Shown here piece after piece: positions 1-7,696 of a stretch of 58,281 nucleotides of DNA; position 1 is the stretch's first letter, and each line of letters begins with the position of its first letter. The stretch comes from Aureimonas jatrophae (GTDB lineage: Bacteria > Pseudomonadota > Alphaproteobacteria > Rhizobiales > Rhizobiaceae): positions 1 through 58,281 of the forward strand of contig NZ_FNIT01000016.1 of assembly GCF_900104035.1 (NCBI RefSeq), written 5' to 3'. The notes below the pieces were generated by a model. It was not told where the DNA came from, ran no database searches, and worked only from the letters and a program-made list of their open reading frames with translations. The translations under genes and the position numbers were made by a program.

Positions 1-299
1 ATCGAAAGCAGCAACGGCTCACCGCCCCCCGAGAAATGGACCGCCACCTCGCCATAATAGCTCAAGGCATCGTCCACGCTGTCATCGTAGAGCCCGACCT
101 CGATAGGCGCGTGCCGCCCGAGAAGGCTTGCCGCGTCCGTGCCGAGCGCTTCGGCCAGCTTGCCGAGCTTGTCGTCGGGAATCGGCGCTGCTTCCGTTTC
201 CCAACGCTGGTAGTTCGGCTGCGAAACGCCAACGGCAGCCGCGACCTTCGCCTGCGTCAGGCCCACGCGCGCGCGGAACTCCTTCAACCTATTCGTCAT
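1..299 (-). CDS. XRE-family HTH regulator (partial, runs off left edge)
   Basis: The first 99 residues of a DNA-binding regulator are visible; the C-terminus lies outside the window. Residues about 4-60 form a Cro/C1-type helix-turn-helix: an N-terminal LKEFRARVGLTQ, then VAAAVGVSQPNYQRWE (recognition helix), then a typical KLGKLAEALG helix 5. Beyond residue 65 the chain (VGLYDDSVDDALSYYGEV) is not recognised. The ATG at 299 is fixed by a perfect AGGAGG Shine-Dalgarno at 310-305. The gene lies directly downstream of a large palindrome (305-343), which suggests autoregulation. It may be the antitoxin or regulator of a module lying outside the window. The family call is secure; the target genes are unknown. 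Confidence 0.85.
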   Translation of the reverse strand, partial: MTNRLKEFRARVGLTQAKVAAAVGVSQPNYQRWETEAAPIPDDKLGKLAEALGTDAASLLGRHAPIEVGLYDDSVDDALSYYGEVAVHFSGGGEPLLLS

Positions 300-304
300 C
301 AGCA

Positions 305-343
305 CCTCCTATTAATACGTATAATATACGTATTAATAGGAGG
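305..343. promoter_or_regulatory. 39-bp perfect palindrome upstream of the XRE gene
   Basis: Two 18-bp arms (305-322 and 326-343) are exact reverse complements around the 3-bp centre AAT. The core is AT-rich (ATTAATACGTAT...) and contains TATAAT at 320-325. Each outer end is AGGAGG, read outward on its own strand, so the Shine-Dalgarno of the XRE gene is part of the palindrome. Likely the regulator's operator and promoter; in RNA the same sequence would fold and mask the ribosome binding site. Confidence 0.7.
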
Positions 344-481
344 GAAAGGGCGACTGTTCGTTGTGATCGGGGCTGGTTCGTTCAACAAACGGCCTCTCAC
401 ATTCTCACAAGCGAAGGCCCTCGCCAGTGACGAGCAGGACCGCAGCCGATCAGGAAACGCGTTGGAGGGCCGCTGGCGGCC

Positions 482-1324
482 TCAAGCCGTTGGCACAACC
501 CTTGCCCCTATCCTTCTCAAAAGCTTTCCACGGGCCGCGAAGCGGCTCGTGACCGCAGATCCGACCGAAGGGAAGGAAGAGATGGTTTGGGTTTGGTTTT
601 TGGATGACAGAAGTGTCACCCCCTTATCCTTCGGGTCGAACACCGCCTCGAAGGGCCGGAACACGGCCGCCGGCGTCTCCGCCAGCCACCGGGCTAGGCC
701 CTTCGCCTCCTCGTAGAACGGCGCGACGAGGGCGGTCAGCTTCACCGTGAGCCCGAGATGCATGCCTCGCGCGCTCCGCCGGATCTCCAGCTCGACATAG
801 CCGAAGCGCACAAGGTCCACGAGGTAGCGCCGGATGGTGCGTGTCGAACGGGCCATGATGTTGCCTGCCGTGCCCTTGGTGATCGACGTCTCCCGGCCCT
901 TGCCGCAGCGCGCTCGCAGCACCTGGAGGAAGGCCTTGGCGTTGGGCGTCAGGCGGTCGTCGCGCGCGGCCGTGGTGGCCATGGGTTGCGCGTACTGACG
1001 GCTGTCGTTCGGCGATGGGCGCTCGTGCCGAGGCCGGGCCGCGGGCGGGTGCGCTTTCCCTCCCCTGCCCTGCCCGCCGTCAGCGCCTTGCGCCTTCGCT
1101 GTCATCGCGCCGATCGCGGCCGAGCGGCGCTGTGCCTCGGCGATCGACATCAGCCCGGCGCGCTGGTCGCGCCAGATCGCGGCGCGCGCGGCGAAGTCCG
1201 GATGCGGTGCGTCCGGCACAGCAGAAACAAGCGCAAACAGGTCCGTTCCGGCGTCCGCCCCTGTCTCACAGGCGCGCGTCAGCACGGGCACGCTCACGCG
1301 CGTGCGGAGGTGTTCTTCCGTCAT
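482..1324 (-). CDS. Winged-helix protein in the repC position, putative replication initiator
   Basis: A 280-residue protein encoded downstream of repA and repB on the same strand, exactly where repABC cassettes carry the initiator RepC. Canonical RepC is about 400 residues, and I do not see its usual N-terminus here. Residues about 125-190 form a winged helix-turn-helix (LTPNAKAFLQVLRARCG...SITKGTAGNIMARSTRTIRRYLVDLVRFGYVEL), a fold common in plasmid initiators and regulators. Residues 85-115 are low-complexity and rich in R, P and S. The ATG at 1324 is preceded by AAGGAAGA. The long gap before it (1325-1817) is highly structured, as expected where repC translation is controlled by antisense RNA. 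The initiator role is inferred from position; a plasmid-borne transcriptional regulator is the alternative. Confidence 0.55.
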   Translation of the reverse strand: MTEEHLRTRVSVPVLTRACETGADAGTDLFALVSAVPDAPHPDFAARAAIWRDQRAGLMSIAEAQRRSAAIGAMTAKAQGADGGQGRGGKAHPPAARPRHERPSPNDSRQYAQPMATTAARDDRLTPNAKAFLQVLRARCGKGRETSITKGTAGNIMARSTRTIRRYLVDLVRFGYVELEIRRSARGMHLGLTVKLTALVAPFYEEAKGLARWLAETPAAVFRPFEAVFDPKDKGVTLLSSKNQTQTISSFPSVGSAVTSRFAARGKLLRRIGARVVPTA

Positions 1325-1411
1325 GGTCTCTTCCTTGCGCGAGGCAAAAGGAGGCCGTGGCGGGAAGCCGCGTTTTCACTTGACGATGTGGATGAGGAGG
1401 CTTAAACCTGA

Positions 1412-1468
1412 GGCTGCTTACACATCAGATTGAGGCTCCGGCGGCTCCCGCTTCGGGGCCTTTTTCTT
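1412..1468 (+). ncRNA. Candidate counter-transcribed RNA (IncA-like) between repB and the repC-position gene
   Basis: On the strand opposite the rep genes there is a promoter-like pair, TTGACG (1380-1385) and TTAAAC (1402-1407) with a 16-bp spacer. About 50 bases later comes a terminator-like hairpin, GGCTCCCG (1443-1450) against CGGGGCC (1454-1460) with a CTT loop and one bulge, followed by TTTTTCTTT. repABC plasmids typically carry a short antisense RNA of this size and orientation just upstream of repC, repressing its expression. The -10 match is weak, so the start is approximate. Confidence 0.45.
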
Positions 1469-1586
1469 TGCCTATGGCGTCTCCTGAGGTTGCGATGTCT
1501 GACGCTCGCGCGTGCCGACTGGCGAGCGTGAGAGCGAGGTCTCGTGGAGGGCGCGGGTGAACGGAGCGGCGTGGCGGAAACACGCG

Positions 1587-1640
1587 CGACGCAGGCGATC
1601 ACCGCTGTGCCTCTCGGCACAACGGTGATCGCCTGCGTCG
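1587..1640. repeat. 54-bp long inverted repeat in the repB-repC gap
   Basis: Perfect 18-bp arms (1587-1604 and 1623-1640) are followed inward by one mismatch, a further 6-bp stem (TGTGCC at 1606-1611, GGCACA at 1616-1621) and a TCTC loop. Read as RNA on either strand it forms a very stable hairpin. It lies in the leader of the repC-position gene, so it could be a transcription attenuator, a protein-binding site or part of the origin. Confidence 0.7.
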
Positions 1641-1778
1641 ACTGGTCTAAGCTTCGTCATCCCTTTGCCCTTCCGTCGGGCAAAGAAAAGGGGTTCGCCG
1701 TTAAGGCGTCCGCTGCACAAATTCAGTCTTGCGGCGCAGAGTCGGAAATGCGAGTCTCGTGTTGCGACACGACGAGAA

Positions 1779-1815
1779 GGCTTCCGGGACGCTTGTTTCG
1801 GGGGCCTTTTCTTTG
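1779..1815 (+). terminator. Rho-independent terminator, plus strand
   Basis: GGCTTCCG (1779-1786) pairs with CGGGGGCC (1799-1806), using two G-T wobbles, and is followed by TTTTCTTT. Two further hairpins precede it on the same strand: TTTGCCC/GGGCAAA at 1664-1684 and TCGTGT/ACACGA around 1756-1772. No plus-strand gene lies upstream, so this could end a second structured antisense transcript running from about 1645 to 1815. Confidence 0.45.
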
Positions 1816-1817
1816 CT

Positions 1818-2867
1818 TCAGCCGTCCTTCCGTTCGGTTTCAGTTGTGCCGTCCGCTCGCGGCGGAGGGTTAGGTTCGCCGCGCGTTGCCGCATAGTCCT
1901 CGTAGAGGGCTGGCAGCCGATCGGCGAGAAAGTCGGCGAAGTCCGCTCCGAGCGACCGGTCGATCACCAGACGCGCGTCGCGGCCTCTGGCCATGAGCGC
2001 AGCGATGCGGCGTCCCGAATGCAATGCCAGGATCGAGCGCTCGCTTGCCGTCGCGGCAGCCGGTGCCCCAGCGCGCAGTGCCGCCGTGAAGCGCTCGTCG
2101 GAACCGGCGGGCGTTGCTCCTGTCGCGGCGAGATGCCGGCGGATGCGCTCCAGCGCGTCCGCGGTCCCGGCCAGCTCCGCCAACGCCTGCCACCGGCCTC
2201 GGCCGATCTTCGGCGCCCGGCCGATCCAGCTTAGAATGTCAGGAGGGATGGATCGGGCGATGGCCAGAAGCTTCGAGGCCTCTGCCTTATCGATCGCGAG
2301 CGCGCGCTGAATCACGGCGCGGCCCTGTCCCTGATCCTCCAGGCGCGCGGCGAACACGGCGCGCTCGATGAAGGTCAGGTCCTGGCGCGCCGCGTTCTCT
2401 AGCCCTTGCGCCACCGCCAGCGCATCGTCGTCCATCTCGCGCACGACCGCGCGAACTGGGCGAGCGAGGATGCGCGCGGCGCGAACGCGGCGATGCCCGA
2501 AGGCGGTCTGATAGCGGCTCGGATCGGCGGGGTGGCGGCGCAGGAGAACCGGGACCTCCTGCCCGTTTTCGCGGATCGAACTCGTCAGCGCGTCGATAGA
2601 ACTAGTGTCCTCATCGTCGGGAAAGCGATCGGCGAAGGGCGATGGATCGACTAGAGCGGGATCGATTTCAAGGATGCGCGCCCCGTCCGTCAGGCTCTGA
2701 CGAAGCGCCTCGTTCTCGCGCTCGACCTGGCTGAAGCTATCTTTCATGGAGCGGACAGAACCCGACGGCACGCGTGCGGCACGCGTCGGGTTGTCTGCGG
2801 ACAACTCGCCCGTCTCCGGCGGACGGCTGGCGAAGAGCGAGGCAATCGATTGGGTGCGCTTGTTCAT
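1818..2867 (-). CDS. repB: Plasmid partitioning protein RepB (ParB family)
   Basis: A centromere-binding protein that loads on parS and works with RepA to segregate the plasmid. The 349 residues match the RepB pattern: a basic start (MNKRTQSIASLFA), the family motif RVPSGSVRSMKDSFSQVE near residue 35, and a ParB nuclease-like domain with ENGQEVPVLLRRHP and the YQTAFGHRRVRAA box near residues 100-130. A helix-turn-helix region follows (RALAIDKAEASKLLAIARSIP). The length is normal for RepB (about 320-350). The start overlaps the repA stop as ATGA, so the two are translationally coupled. A parS-like palindrome lies inside the gene at 2790-2805. Confidence 0.95.
   Translation of the reverse strand: MNKRTQSIASLFASRPPETGELSADNPTRAARVPSGSVRSMKDSFSQVERENEALRQSLTDGARILEIDPALVDPSPFADRFPDDEDTSSIDALTSSIRENGQEVPVLLRRHPADPSRYQTAFGHRRVRAARILARPVRAVVREMDDDALAVAQGLENAARQDLTFIERAVFAARLEDQGQGRAVIQRALAIDKAEASKLLAIARSIPPDILSWIGRAPKIGRGRWQALAELAGTADALERIRRHLAATGATPAGSDERFTAALRAGAPAAATASERSILALHSGRRIAALMARGRDARLVIDRSLGADFADFLADRLPALYEDYAATRGEPNPPPRADGTTETERKDG
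2790..2805. promoter_or_regulatory. parS: parS-like palindrome inside repB
   Basis: GTTGTCTGCGGACAAC matches the repABC centromere consensus GTTNNNNGCNNNNAAC. Its arms are complementary except for one base pair. It falls in the codons for LSADNP near the RepB N-terminus. Multiple parS copies within a cassette are known in this plasmid family. Confidence 0.7.
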
Positions 2868-4072
2868 CGGCCCCAGGCCTCAGCGAGAAGGCCCGCGATC
2901 TCACCATTCACTGCGTTCATGCTGTCCAGCGCCCGCTCGTAGGCGACGCGCCCCACCGAGCCGCGCTCCAACTCGTAAAGCGACTGCTTGGTCAGGCCCG
3001 CATTGGCGATCGCCGTGGATTTCCACGCGGTCGCCTGCAGCACGTCCGTACCGAACAGCCCGCGCAGAAGCGCCACAATCTGCGCTTCGGGAACGTCGTT
3101 TGGGTCGTGTCGAGTCACCACATAGCGGATGAAGTCAAAGTTGAGGGTTCCACCAGCCTCCTCGATCACGCCCATCAGGTCCGCTGTCATAAGAAGAAAC
3201 TGGCTCATGGAGGCTACATCCACCATCTGCGGGTGAATGGTCACCAACATAGCGGTTGCCGCGTTCAGCGCGCCGACCGTCAGGAAGCCAAGCTGGGGCG
3301 GGCAATCTACCACCACGACGTCGTAGTCTTCACCAACCTCCTCAATGGCGGTCGATACGCGCCGGAAGAACATTTCTCGGCCACGACCGCCCGCTAGCAT
3401 GGCGCGCGGCGTTTCGTGCTCGAACTCCATTAGTTCCAGGTTGCCGGGAACCAGATCGATCCCGCTGAAGTAGGTCGACCGCACCACTTCGCGCATGGGC
3501 CGGCGTTCGCCGTCGTAGCGGATCGCCCCGTAAAGGGTCTCGTTCGCGCCGATGTCGAACTCAGGCTGGTAGCCGAACATGGCCGACAGCGAGGCCTGCG
3601 GATCGAGGTCGATCGCTAGCACCCTGTAACCGCCCAGCGCCAGATACTGTGCCAGATGAAGCGCGCTCGTGGTCTTGGCGGACCCGCCCTTAAAGTTGGC
3701 GACGGCAAGCACCTGGAGTTTTTCACCAGCGCGTCGCCGGGGCACGAAGGCACGGGCGTCACGGGGACGGTGCCCGGCAAGAAAGGTTCGTAGATCGTTC
3801 ATCTGCGCCAGACTATAGGACCGCCGCCCGCCGGGGGTTAAATTCGGAAGCGGCCCCAGGCCATCCAGCGAAAGCTGTCTGAGATATCCATCCGAAACGC
3901 CGAGGATGCGCGCCGCGTCACCCGACGAGAACGATCGTAGCGTCTTCTGCGCCGCCGGCGGAAACATCGCGTCCCGCATCGAGCGCAGCTGTCCCGACAG
4001 GAGATCGGCGTGGCGCAGGATGTGATCCGTGGTGGACGGACGCGGGGAAGGAGCAGGGGCCGGTCGGTTCAT
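2864..4072 (-). CDS. repA: Plasmid partitioning ATPase RepA (ParA family)
   Basis: The ParA-type motor of the repABC partition system and, in this family, the autorepressor of the operon. It has 402 residues, the usual RepA length. Residues 17-100 hold the family's N-terminal region and helix-turn-helix (TLRSFSSGDAARILGVSDGY, RQLSLDGLGP, GRRSYSLAQMNDLR). The deviant Walker A KGGSAKTT is at 128-135, Walker A' DLDPQAS at 155-161, and Walker B VVVDCPPQLG near 252-261. The match to plasmid RepA is strong throughout. The gene starts at ATG 4072; its upstream region carries a perfect parS at 4234-4249. It is the first gene of the repA-repB-(repC position) operon. Confidence 0.96.
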   Translation of the reverse strand: MNRPAPAPSPRPSTTDHILRHADLLSGQLRSMRDAMFPPAAQKTLRSFSSGDAARILGVSDGYLRQLSLDGLGPLPNLTPGGRRSYSLAQMNDLRTFLAGHRPRDARAFVPRRRAGEKLQVLAVANFKGGSAKTTSALHLAQYLALGGYRVLAIDLDPQASLSAMFGYQPEFDIGANETLYGAIRYDGERRPMREVVRSTYFSGIDLVPGNLELMEFEHETPRAMLAGGRGREMFFRRVSTAIEEVGEDYDVVVVDCPPQLGFLTVGALNAATAMLVTIHPQMVDVASMSQFLLMTADLMGVIEEAGGTLNFDFIRYVVTRHDPNDVPEAQIVALLRGLFGTDVLQATAWKSTAIANAGLTKQSLYELERGSVGRVAYERALDSMNAVNGEIAGLLAEAWGR

Positions 4073-4233
4073 CTCTCGCTCGGGTTGGTCAAAACGGTTT
4101 TCGTGCGTTTAACGCTCTATATCCGTCTACGATAGGTCTCATGATTCCTAGCGAGTCGCAAGACTTGAATCATTCAGGTTCACAAGCTGCGATATCGCCA
4201 TTCTCGCGGCGCCAATCTCCGACGACCCTCCGA

Positions 4234-4249
4234 GTTGTCAGCTGACAAC
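4234..4249. promoter_or_regulatory. parS: parS centromere site upstream of repA
   Basis: GTTGTCAGCTGACAAC is a perfect 16-bp palindrome and an exact match to GTTNNNNGCNNNNAAC. It lies 162 bp upstream of the RepA start, in the otherwise gene-free stretch 4073-4377. That stretch must also hold the repA promoter, which I cannot assign with confidence. Confidence 0.85.
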
Positions 4250-4377
4250 CAATCGACAAACCATGATGGATTGTAGCAGTCGCAAGAGCCTGACAGCTTG
4301 AACGACTTCAACGGTCTCTAACCGCAAGCGGAGACCATCCCAATCGACGCCGCGCGGTCGGTTCGGTCTCGGACCCC

Positions 4378-4833
4378 TTACCGGTACCGTGCTTCGAATA
4401 GGTCCTCGACCGCTCTACGCAGAAGGCAGGCGATACACCGACCCGCTAGGTCCTGCGGCCGGTCGTGGATCACGTGGCAGTGTTGGCAATGGGCTCCCGC
4501 GTTGCCGGCGACGTCGTGGTTCAGGTGGGTGCAGGCGAGTTGCACGTGCGTCCAGCGGTACGCGACAGTCTCGGAACGGTCGGCACGGTCGGCCAAGTCG
4601 GGAAGGGGCGTGCGAAGACGTCGGCCCCGGTTGTCGCGTCAGACCGTGCGAGCAGCATCGAACCAGCTGCCGTCAGCGAGCGTGCAAACGAGCTGGCCGT
4701 GTGGGCGACCGCAGTGCTCACAGAACCCCTTGGCACGGCGGAAGCGCACCGAAAGCGAAAGCTCGCGCCAGTCAATCGGGTAGAAGCCGCGTAGCTCGCG
4801 CTCAATGGGCACGATCGGCCCGCTCGCCTGCAT
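4378..4833 (-). pseudogene. HNH-type zinc protein interrupted by an in-frame TGA
   Basis: One reading frame from ATG 4833 to a stop at 4378 is broken only by a TGA at 4639-4641. Before it the frame encodes YPIDWRELSLSVRFRRAKGF followed by CEHCGRPHG. After it the same frame continues (RDNRGRRLRTPLPDLAD...) to HLNHDVAGN and CQHCHVIHDRP. The two CxxC pairs and the H-N-H-like segment indicate a small HNH or zinc-binding protein of a type frequent on alphaproteobacterial plasmids and phages. From memory of such proteins the residue at the TGA is usually Trp (TGG), which would make this a one-base nonsense change. No convincing ribosome binding site precedes 4833. A sequencing error or stop readthrough is possible. 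Confidence 0.6.
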
Positions 4834-5049
4834 GTCAGCGTGCGAAAGCGCAGCGCATCGCATCGCGCAAGGCTGTTGCCAGCCTTGCCGTATGGTGTGG
4901 GTGCCGATGGCCGTGCGCCTGTTTCGAGCCGTATGTGTTGTGCGCTTGGGTTGCCGGCATGACGGGCGACCGGCAGATAGGTCATCATGACGGCACGAGG
5001 GGACAGCCGCGATGGGATCACCGGAAGCCATCGGACAGGGGACTGCTTG

Positions 5050-6105
5050 ATGACACGGCACAGCCCCAACCAGATCGACCTCTTCGCATCCGCTGTCGCC
5101 GCACCCCCGTGTGATGAACCGCCCGGGTCAACGGTACGCCCCAAGCGTGCCAAGGCAACCCCAACGCGGACCCTGGCTGGTGCCCCGCACCTGGACGGTC
5201 CACCGCTGGTGCCGGCTTTGTCCAATCTGGAGGACATGGCGGGCGCGCTAGAGGCGAGCGGTGCCTACCGCGTCCTGAGGCAGGTCCCCAGCCGTCCCGT
5301 CAAGGCTCTGCGCGGCGGCTCGCTGCCGCCGGGCATGCGGCTCGGCGTCGTCCTCGACACCGAGACCACCGGCCTCGACTGGCGCCGACACGAGGTGATC
5401 GAGATCGGCATGGTGGCTTTCCTGTTCGACGAGACCGGGATCGGTGACACGGTGGACGTGTTCAGCGCCCTGAACCAACCCGACGGCCTCATTCCGCCAG
5501 AGATTACCGAGTTGACCGGCATCATCGACGAGATGGTGGCGGGCCAGCGCATCGAGCCGGGCGCCGTGTCGCGCTTTGCGGAGCGCGCCGATCTGGTGAT
5601 CGCTCACAACGCCAAGTTCGATCGCCCCGTGGTGGAGCGCTTCGCGCAGGGCTTCGATGAGTTGGCCTGGGCCTGTTCGCTGAGCGAAATCGGTTGGGCG
5701 CAGATGGGCTTCGAGGGCACCAAGCTCCGCTACCTCGTCGGGCAGTGCGGCTGGTTTCATGCCGGGCACCGCGCGGTCGACGACTGCCATGCCCTTCTGG
5801 CGGTCCTTGCGGCCGCGCGGCGAGCAGGGGAGGCGACGCCATTCCAGCGCCTTCTGGCGGCGTCCGCCAAGCGACGCTGCCGTGTGTGGGCCGATGGCAG
5901 TCCCTATGAGCGCAAGGACGATCTGAAGGCGCGTGGCTACCGTTGGAACGACGGGTCGAACGGGCAAATCAAGAGCTGGTGGATCGAGGTCGACGAGGAC
6001 CGGCATGAACAAGAGGTCGCCTTCCTGCGGGACGAGATCTACCGCGGCACGGGAGACGAACCCTACCTGCAATGGCTGACCGCCAAGGAGCGGTTCAGGG
6101 CGTGA
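5050..6105 (+). CDS. DEDDh 3'-5' exonuclease (DnaQ-like)
   Basis: A DnaQ/DNA polymerase III epsilon-type exonuclease, expected to trim 3' ends with two metal ions. From the start at 5050 it has 351 residues. Exo I is VVLDTETTGLD (about 100-110). Exo II is LVIAHNAKFDRPVVERF (about 180). The Exo III DEDDh motif is GHRAVDDCHALL, with His and Asp in place. The last 75 residues (CRVWADGSPYERKDDLKARG, YRWNDG...KSWWIEV) are an extra module seen in stand-alone plasmid exonucleases of this kind. ATG 5050 is preceded by AGGGGA; an upstream ATG at 4987 would add 21 weakly conserved-looking residues. A small gene follows 11 bases later. Confidence 0.85.
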   Translation: MTRHSPNQIDLFASAVAAPPCDEPPGSTVRPKRAKATPTRTLAGAPHLDGPPLVPALSNLEDMAGALEASGAYRVLRQVPSRPVKALRGGSLPPGMRLGVVLDTETTGLDWRRHEVIEIGMVAFLFDETGIGDTVDVFSALNQPDGLIPPEITELTGIIDEMVAGQRIEPGAVSRFAERADLVIAHNAKFDRPVVERFAQGFDELAWACSLSEIGWAQMGFEGTKLRYLVGQCGWFHAGHRAVDDCHALLAVLAAARRAGEATPFQRLLAASAKRRCRVWADGSPYERKDDLKARGYRWNDGSNGQIKSWWIEVDEDRHEQEVAFLRDEIYRGTGDEPYLQWLTAKERFRA

Positions 6106-6115
6106 GAGCGGTCTG

Positions 6116-6355
6116 ATGACGACAAGCGGGAAGGGCAGGGGAGCCGGACGGCGGCATCGCGAACGCGTGCCGCCCGTGCGCGAGCAGCCGGCGCCAAGGA
6201 CGGACCAGACCCGTCCCCATCCATCGATGGAGGAGCGCTTGGCCCCTGCGTTCGCTATTATCGATCCTTGGGGGCCGTTCACGCCCAGCGATCACAAACG
6301 GATCATGGACGAGCTCTGGGGTGAGGAAGAGGAGGGAGCTGACGCAACATTGTGA
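6116..6355 (+). CDS. Small hypothetical protein
   Basis: 79 residues, not recognised. The N-terminal 40 residues are basic and Pro-rich; the C-terminus is acidic (IMDELWGEEEEGAD). It starts 11 bases after the exonuclease stop and is probably co-transcribed with it. The tail resembles the last residues of the metallophosphoesterase at 54203-55111 (KRFMDELSGEED), which hints at a shared short motif. It could be chance. Confidence 0.4.
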   Translation: MTTSGKGRGAGRRHRERVPPVREQPAPRTDQTRPHPSMEERLAPAFAIIDPWGPFTPSDHKRIMDELWGEEEEGADATL

Positions 6356-6418
6356 ACACCATGCCGATGTGAGCATGCTTCGGGTGCTCCGCCGGACCGG
6401 GCATCATGCGCTACTTCA

Positions 6419-7273
6419 TTAGGTGCCGATCTGTTCGCGAAACCATCGGGTGACGGCTCGCAGGTTCGTCTCGGAGCGACGCGATGCCTTGATGCAAAGG
6501 TAGTAGTCGTCGTGCGTGGGCAATTTGGTATCCGACAGTGTTTCGAGCGTGCCGGCGGCGAGCGCTTCTTCGGCCAGGAAGTCGGGTACGAGCGCAATGC
6601 CCAAACCTGTTCGAGCCACTTCCAAGGCTGTCACGTAGTGCGAGACCTGCAACCAGCGTCCGGAGTGCACGTCGTCGAGCCGGACATTCGCGATCTCGCA
6701 CCAAGCTATCCAGTCGTCGCCAATTCGCGACGGATCCAGCGTCGTTGTTATGAGCGGCAGTGGTTTCCCATCACGTACCTCGGCATGAGGCGAGCGCACC
6801 GCGATCAGCAGTTCAGGCCGAAGCCTCAAGGACCAGAACCCCTGTTCCTTCGGCAGCGTCGTGACGAAGGCGTCGGCGACGGCATCGGTGAGCTCGGGAT
6901 CGCTGGCATACATCTTCAGCTGCAGGTCGATCTGTTCGTGATCGCGCAGGAACGAGGCCAACCGTTTCACGAGCCACCCGGGCCCGAAGCTGCTGCAGAT
7001 CGCGAGGCGGACGGTTCCGCGATTTGCCCCGACGACGTCGGCAACCGACTGGTCGATCTGCCTGAACGCCATCTGCACGCGATCCGCCAATTGGCGTCCG
7101 GCAGGGGTCAGTTCGATGCCTCGACCCGACCGCGCGAAGAGCCGTTCACCCATATCCTCGGTCAGCGCACGCAGTTGATGACTGACAGCGCTTTGCGTGA
7201 CGCCCAGTTCGTCTGCAGCCCGCGCTATCGAGAGGTGACGCGAAACAGCCTCGAAAGCTTCCAACGCCCGCAT
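6419..7273 (-). CDS. LysR-family transcriptional regulator (GcvA-like)
   Basis: A winged-helix regulator with an effector-binding domain. From ATG 7273 it has 284 residues. The helix-turn-helix spans residues about 1-60 (SIARAADELGVTQSAVSHQLRALTE). The substrate-binding-like domain begins near residue 90 (GTVRLAICSSFGPGWLVKRL) and includes the family's GLGIALVPDFLAEEAL segment. A TTG at 7330 would extend the N-terminus by 19 residues, but the LysR fold starts at the later ATG. The gene is transcribed away from the YfiR-like operon across a 423-bp gap and may regulate it; the target is not shown by the sequence. Confidence 0.85.
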   Translation of the reverse strand: MRALEAFEAVSRHLSIARAADELGVTQSAVSHQLRALTEDMGERLFARSGRGIELTPAGRQLADRVQMAFRQIDQSVADVVGANRGTVRLAICSSFGPGWLVKRLASFLRDHEQIDLQLKMYASDPELTDAVADAFVTTLPKEQGFWSLRLRPELLIAVRSPHAEVRDGKPLPLITTTLDPSRIGDDWIAWCEIANVRLDDVHSGRWLQVSHYVTALEVARTGLGIALVPDFLAEEALAAGTLETLSDTKLPTHDDYYLCIKASRRSETNLRAVTRWFREQIGT

Positions 7274-7696
7274 CTTGGGACGCCGGACATCACGCACCGA
7301 CGCGCTCCATGATCGTCCGATCCTTGGCAAGCCCTATCCGAACTCTCGTTTCGGCAAACCGCATGACGCTCGCCACCGGACGAACTTGGAATACGCAGGA
7401 CAGGAACTCCTGAGGCCACACCGTCCGTGCGCCTGGGTGAACGTCGCGCATCCATACTCCGCCATCGAATTCCTCGACCGTCCTAGAACTGGACACCGAA
7501 GCCTCATGGTAGGCCGGCGCAGACGATGACTCGATATGAGTATTTCTCATCTCCAGCGAGAAAAATTCGCACATCGAACAGCTGCGAAATCCGTCCTCCT
7601 GCTCCTGCGTCAAGGCTGCGGTAAGAAAGACAACCTACAGATGATGCCGGGTAGTTTATACCAAAACTACTGCCACACAGCACCAAAGTCCGTCCG
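7274..7696. other. Intergenic region between LysR and the YfiR-like operon
   Basis: No convincing gene is present; the short open frames here lack ribosome sites and recognisable features. Divergent promoters for the LysR gene and the yfiR-like operon must lie here. The last 70 bp before 7697 are comparatively AT-rich, as a promoter would be, but no strong -35/-10 pair stands out. Confidence 0.4.

Noticed and set aside
36-716. Plus-strand open frame across the XRE operator and the end of the repC-position gene
   Set aside because: It overlaps two better-supported minus-strand genes and the palindrome, and has no motif. The outward AGGAGG at 338-343 is explained by the palindrome.
4987-5049. 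Upstream ATG (4987) as the exonuclease start
   Set aside because: It adds 21 residues without family resemblance; ATG 5050 has a better ribosome site.
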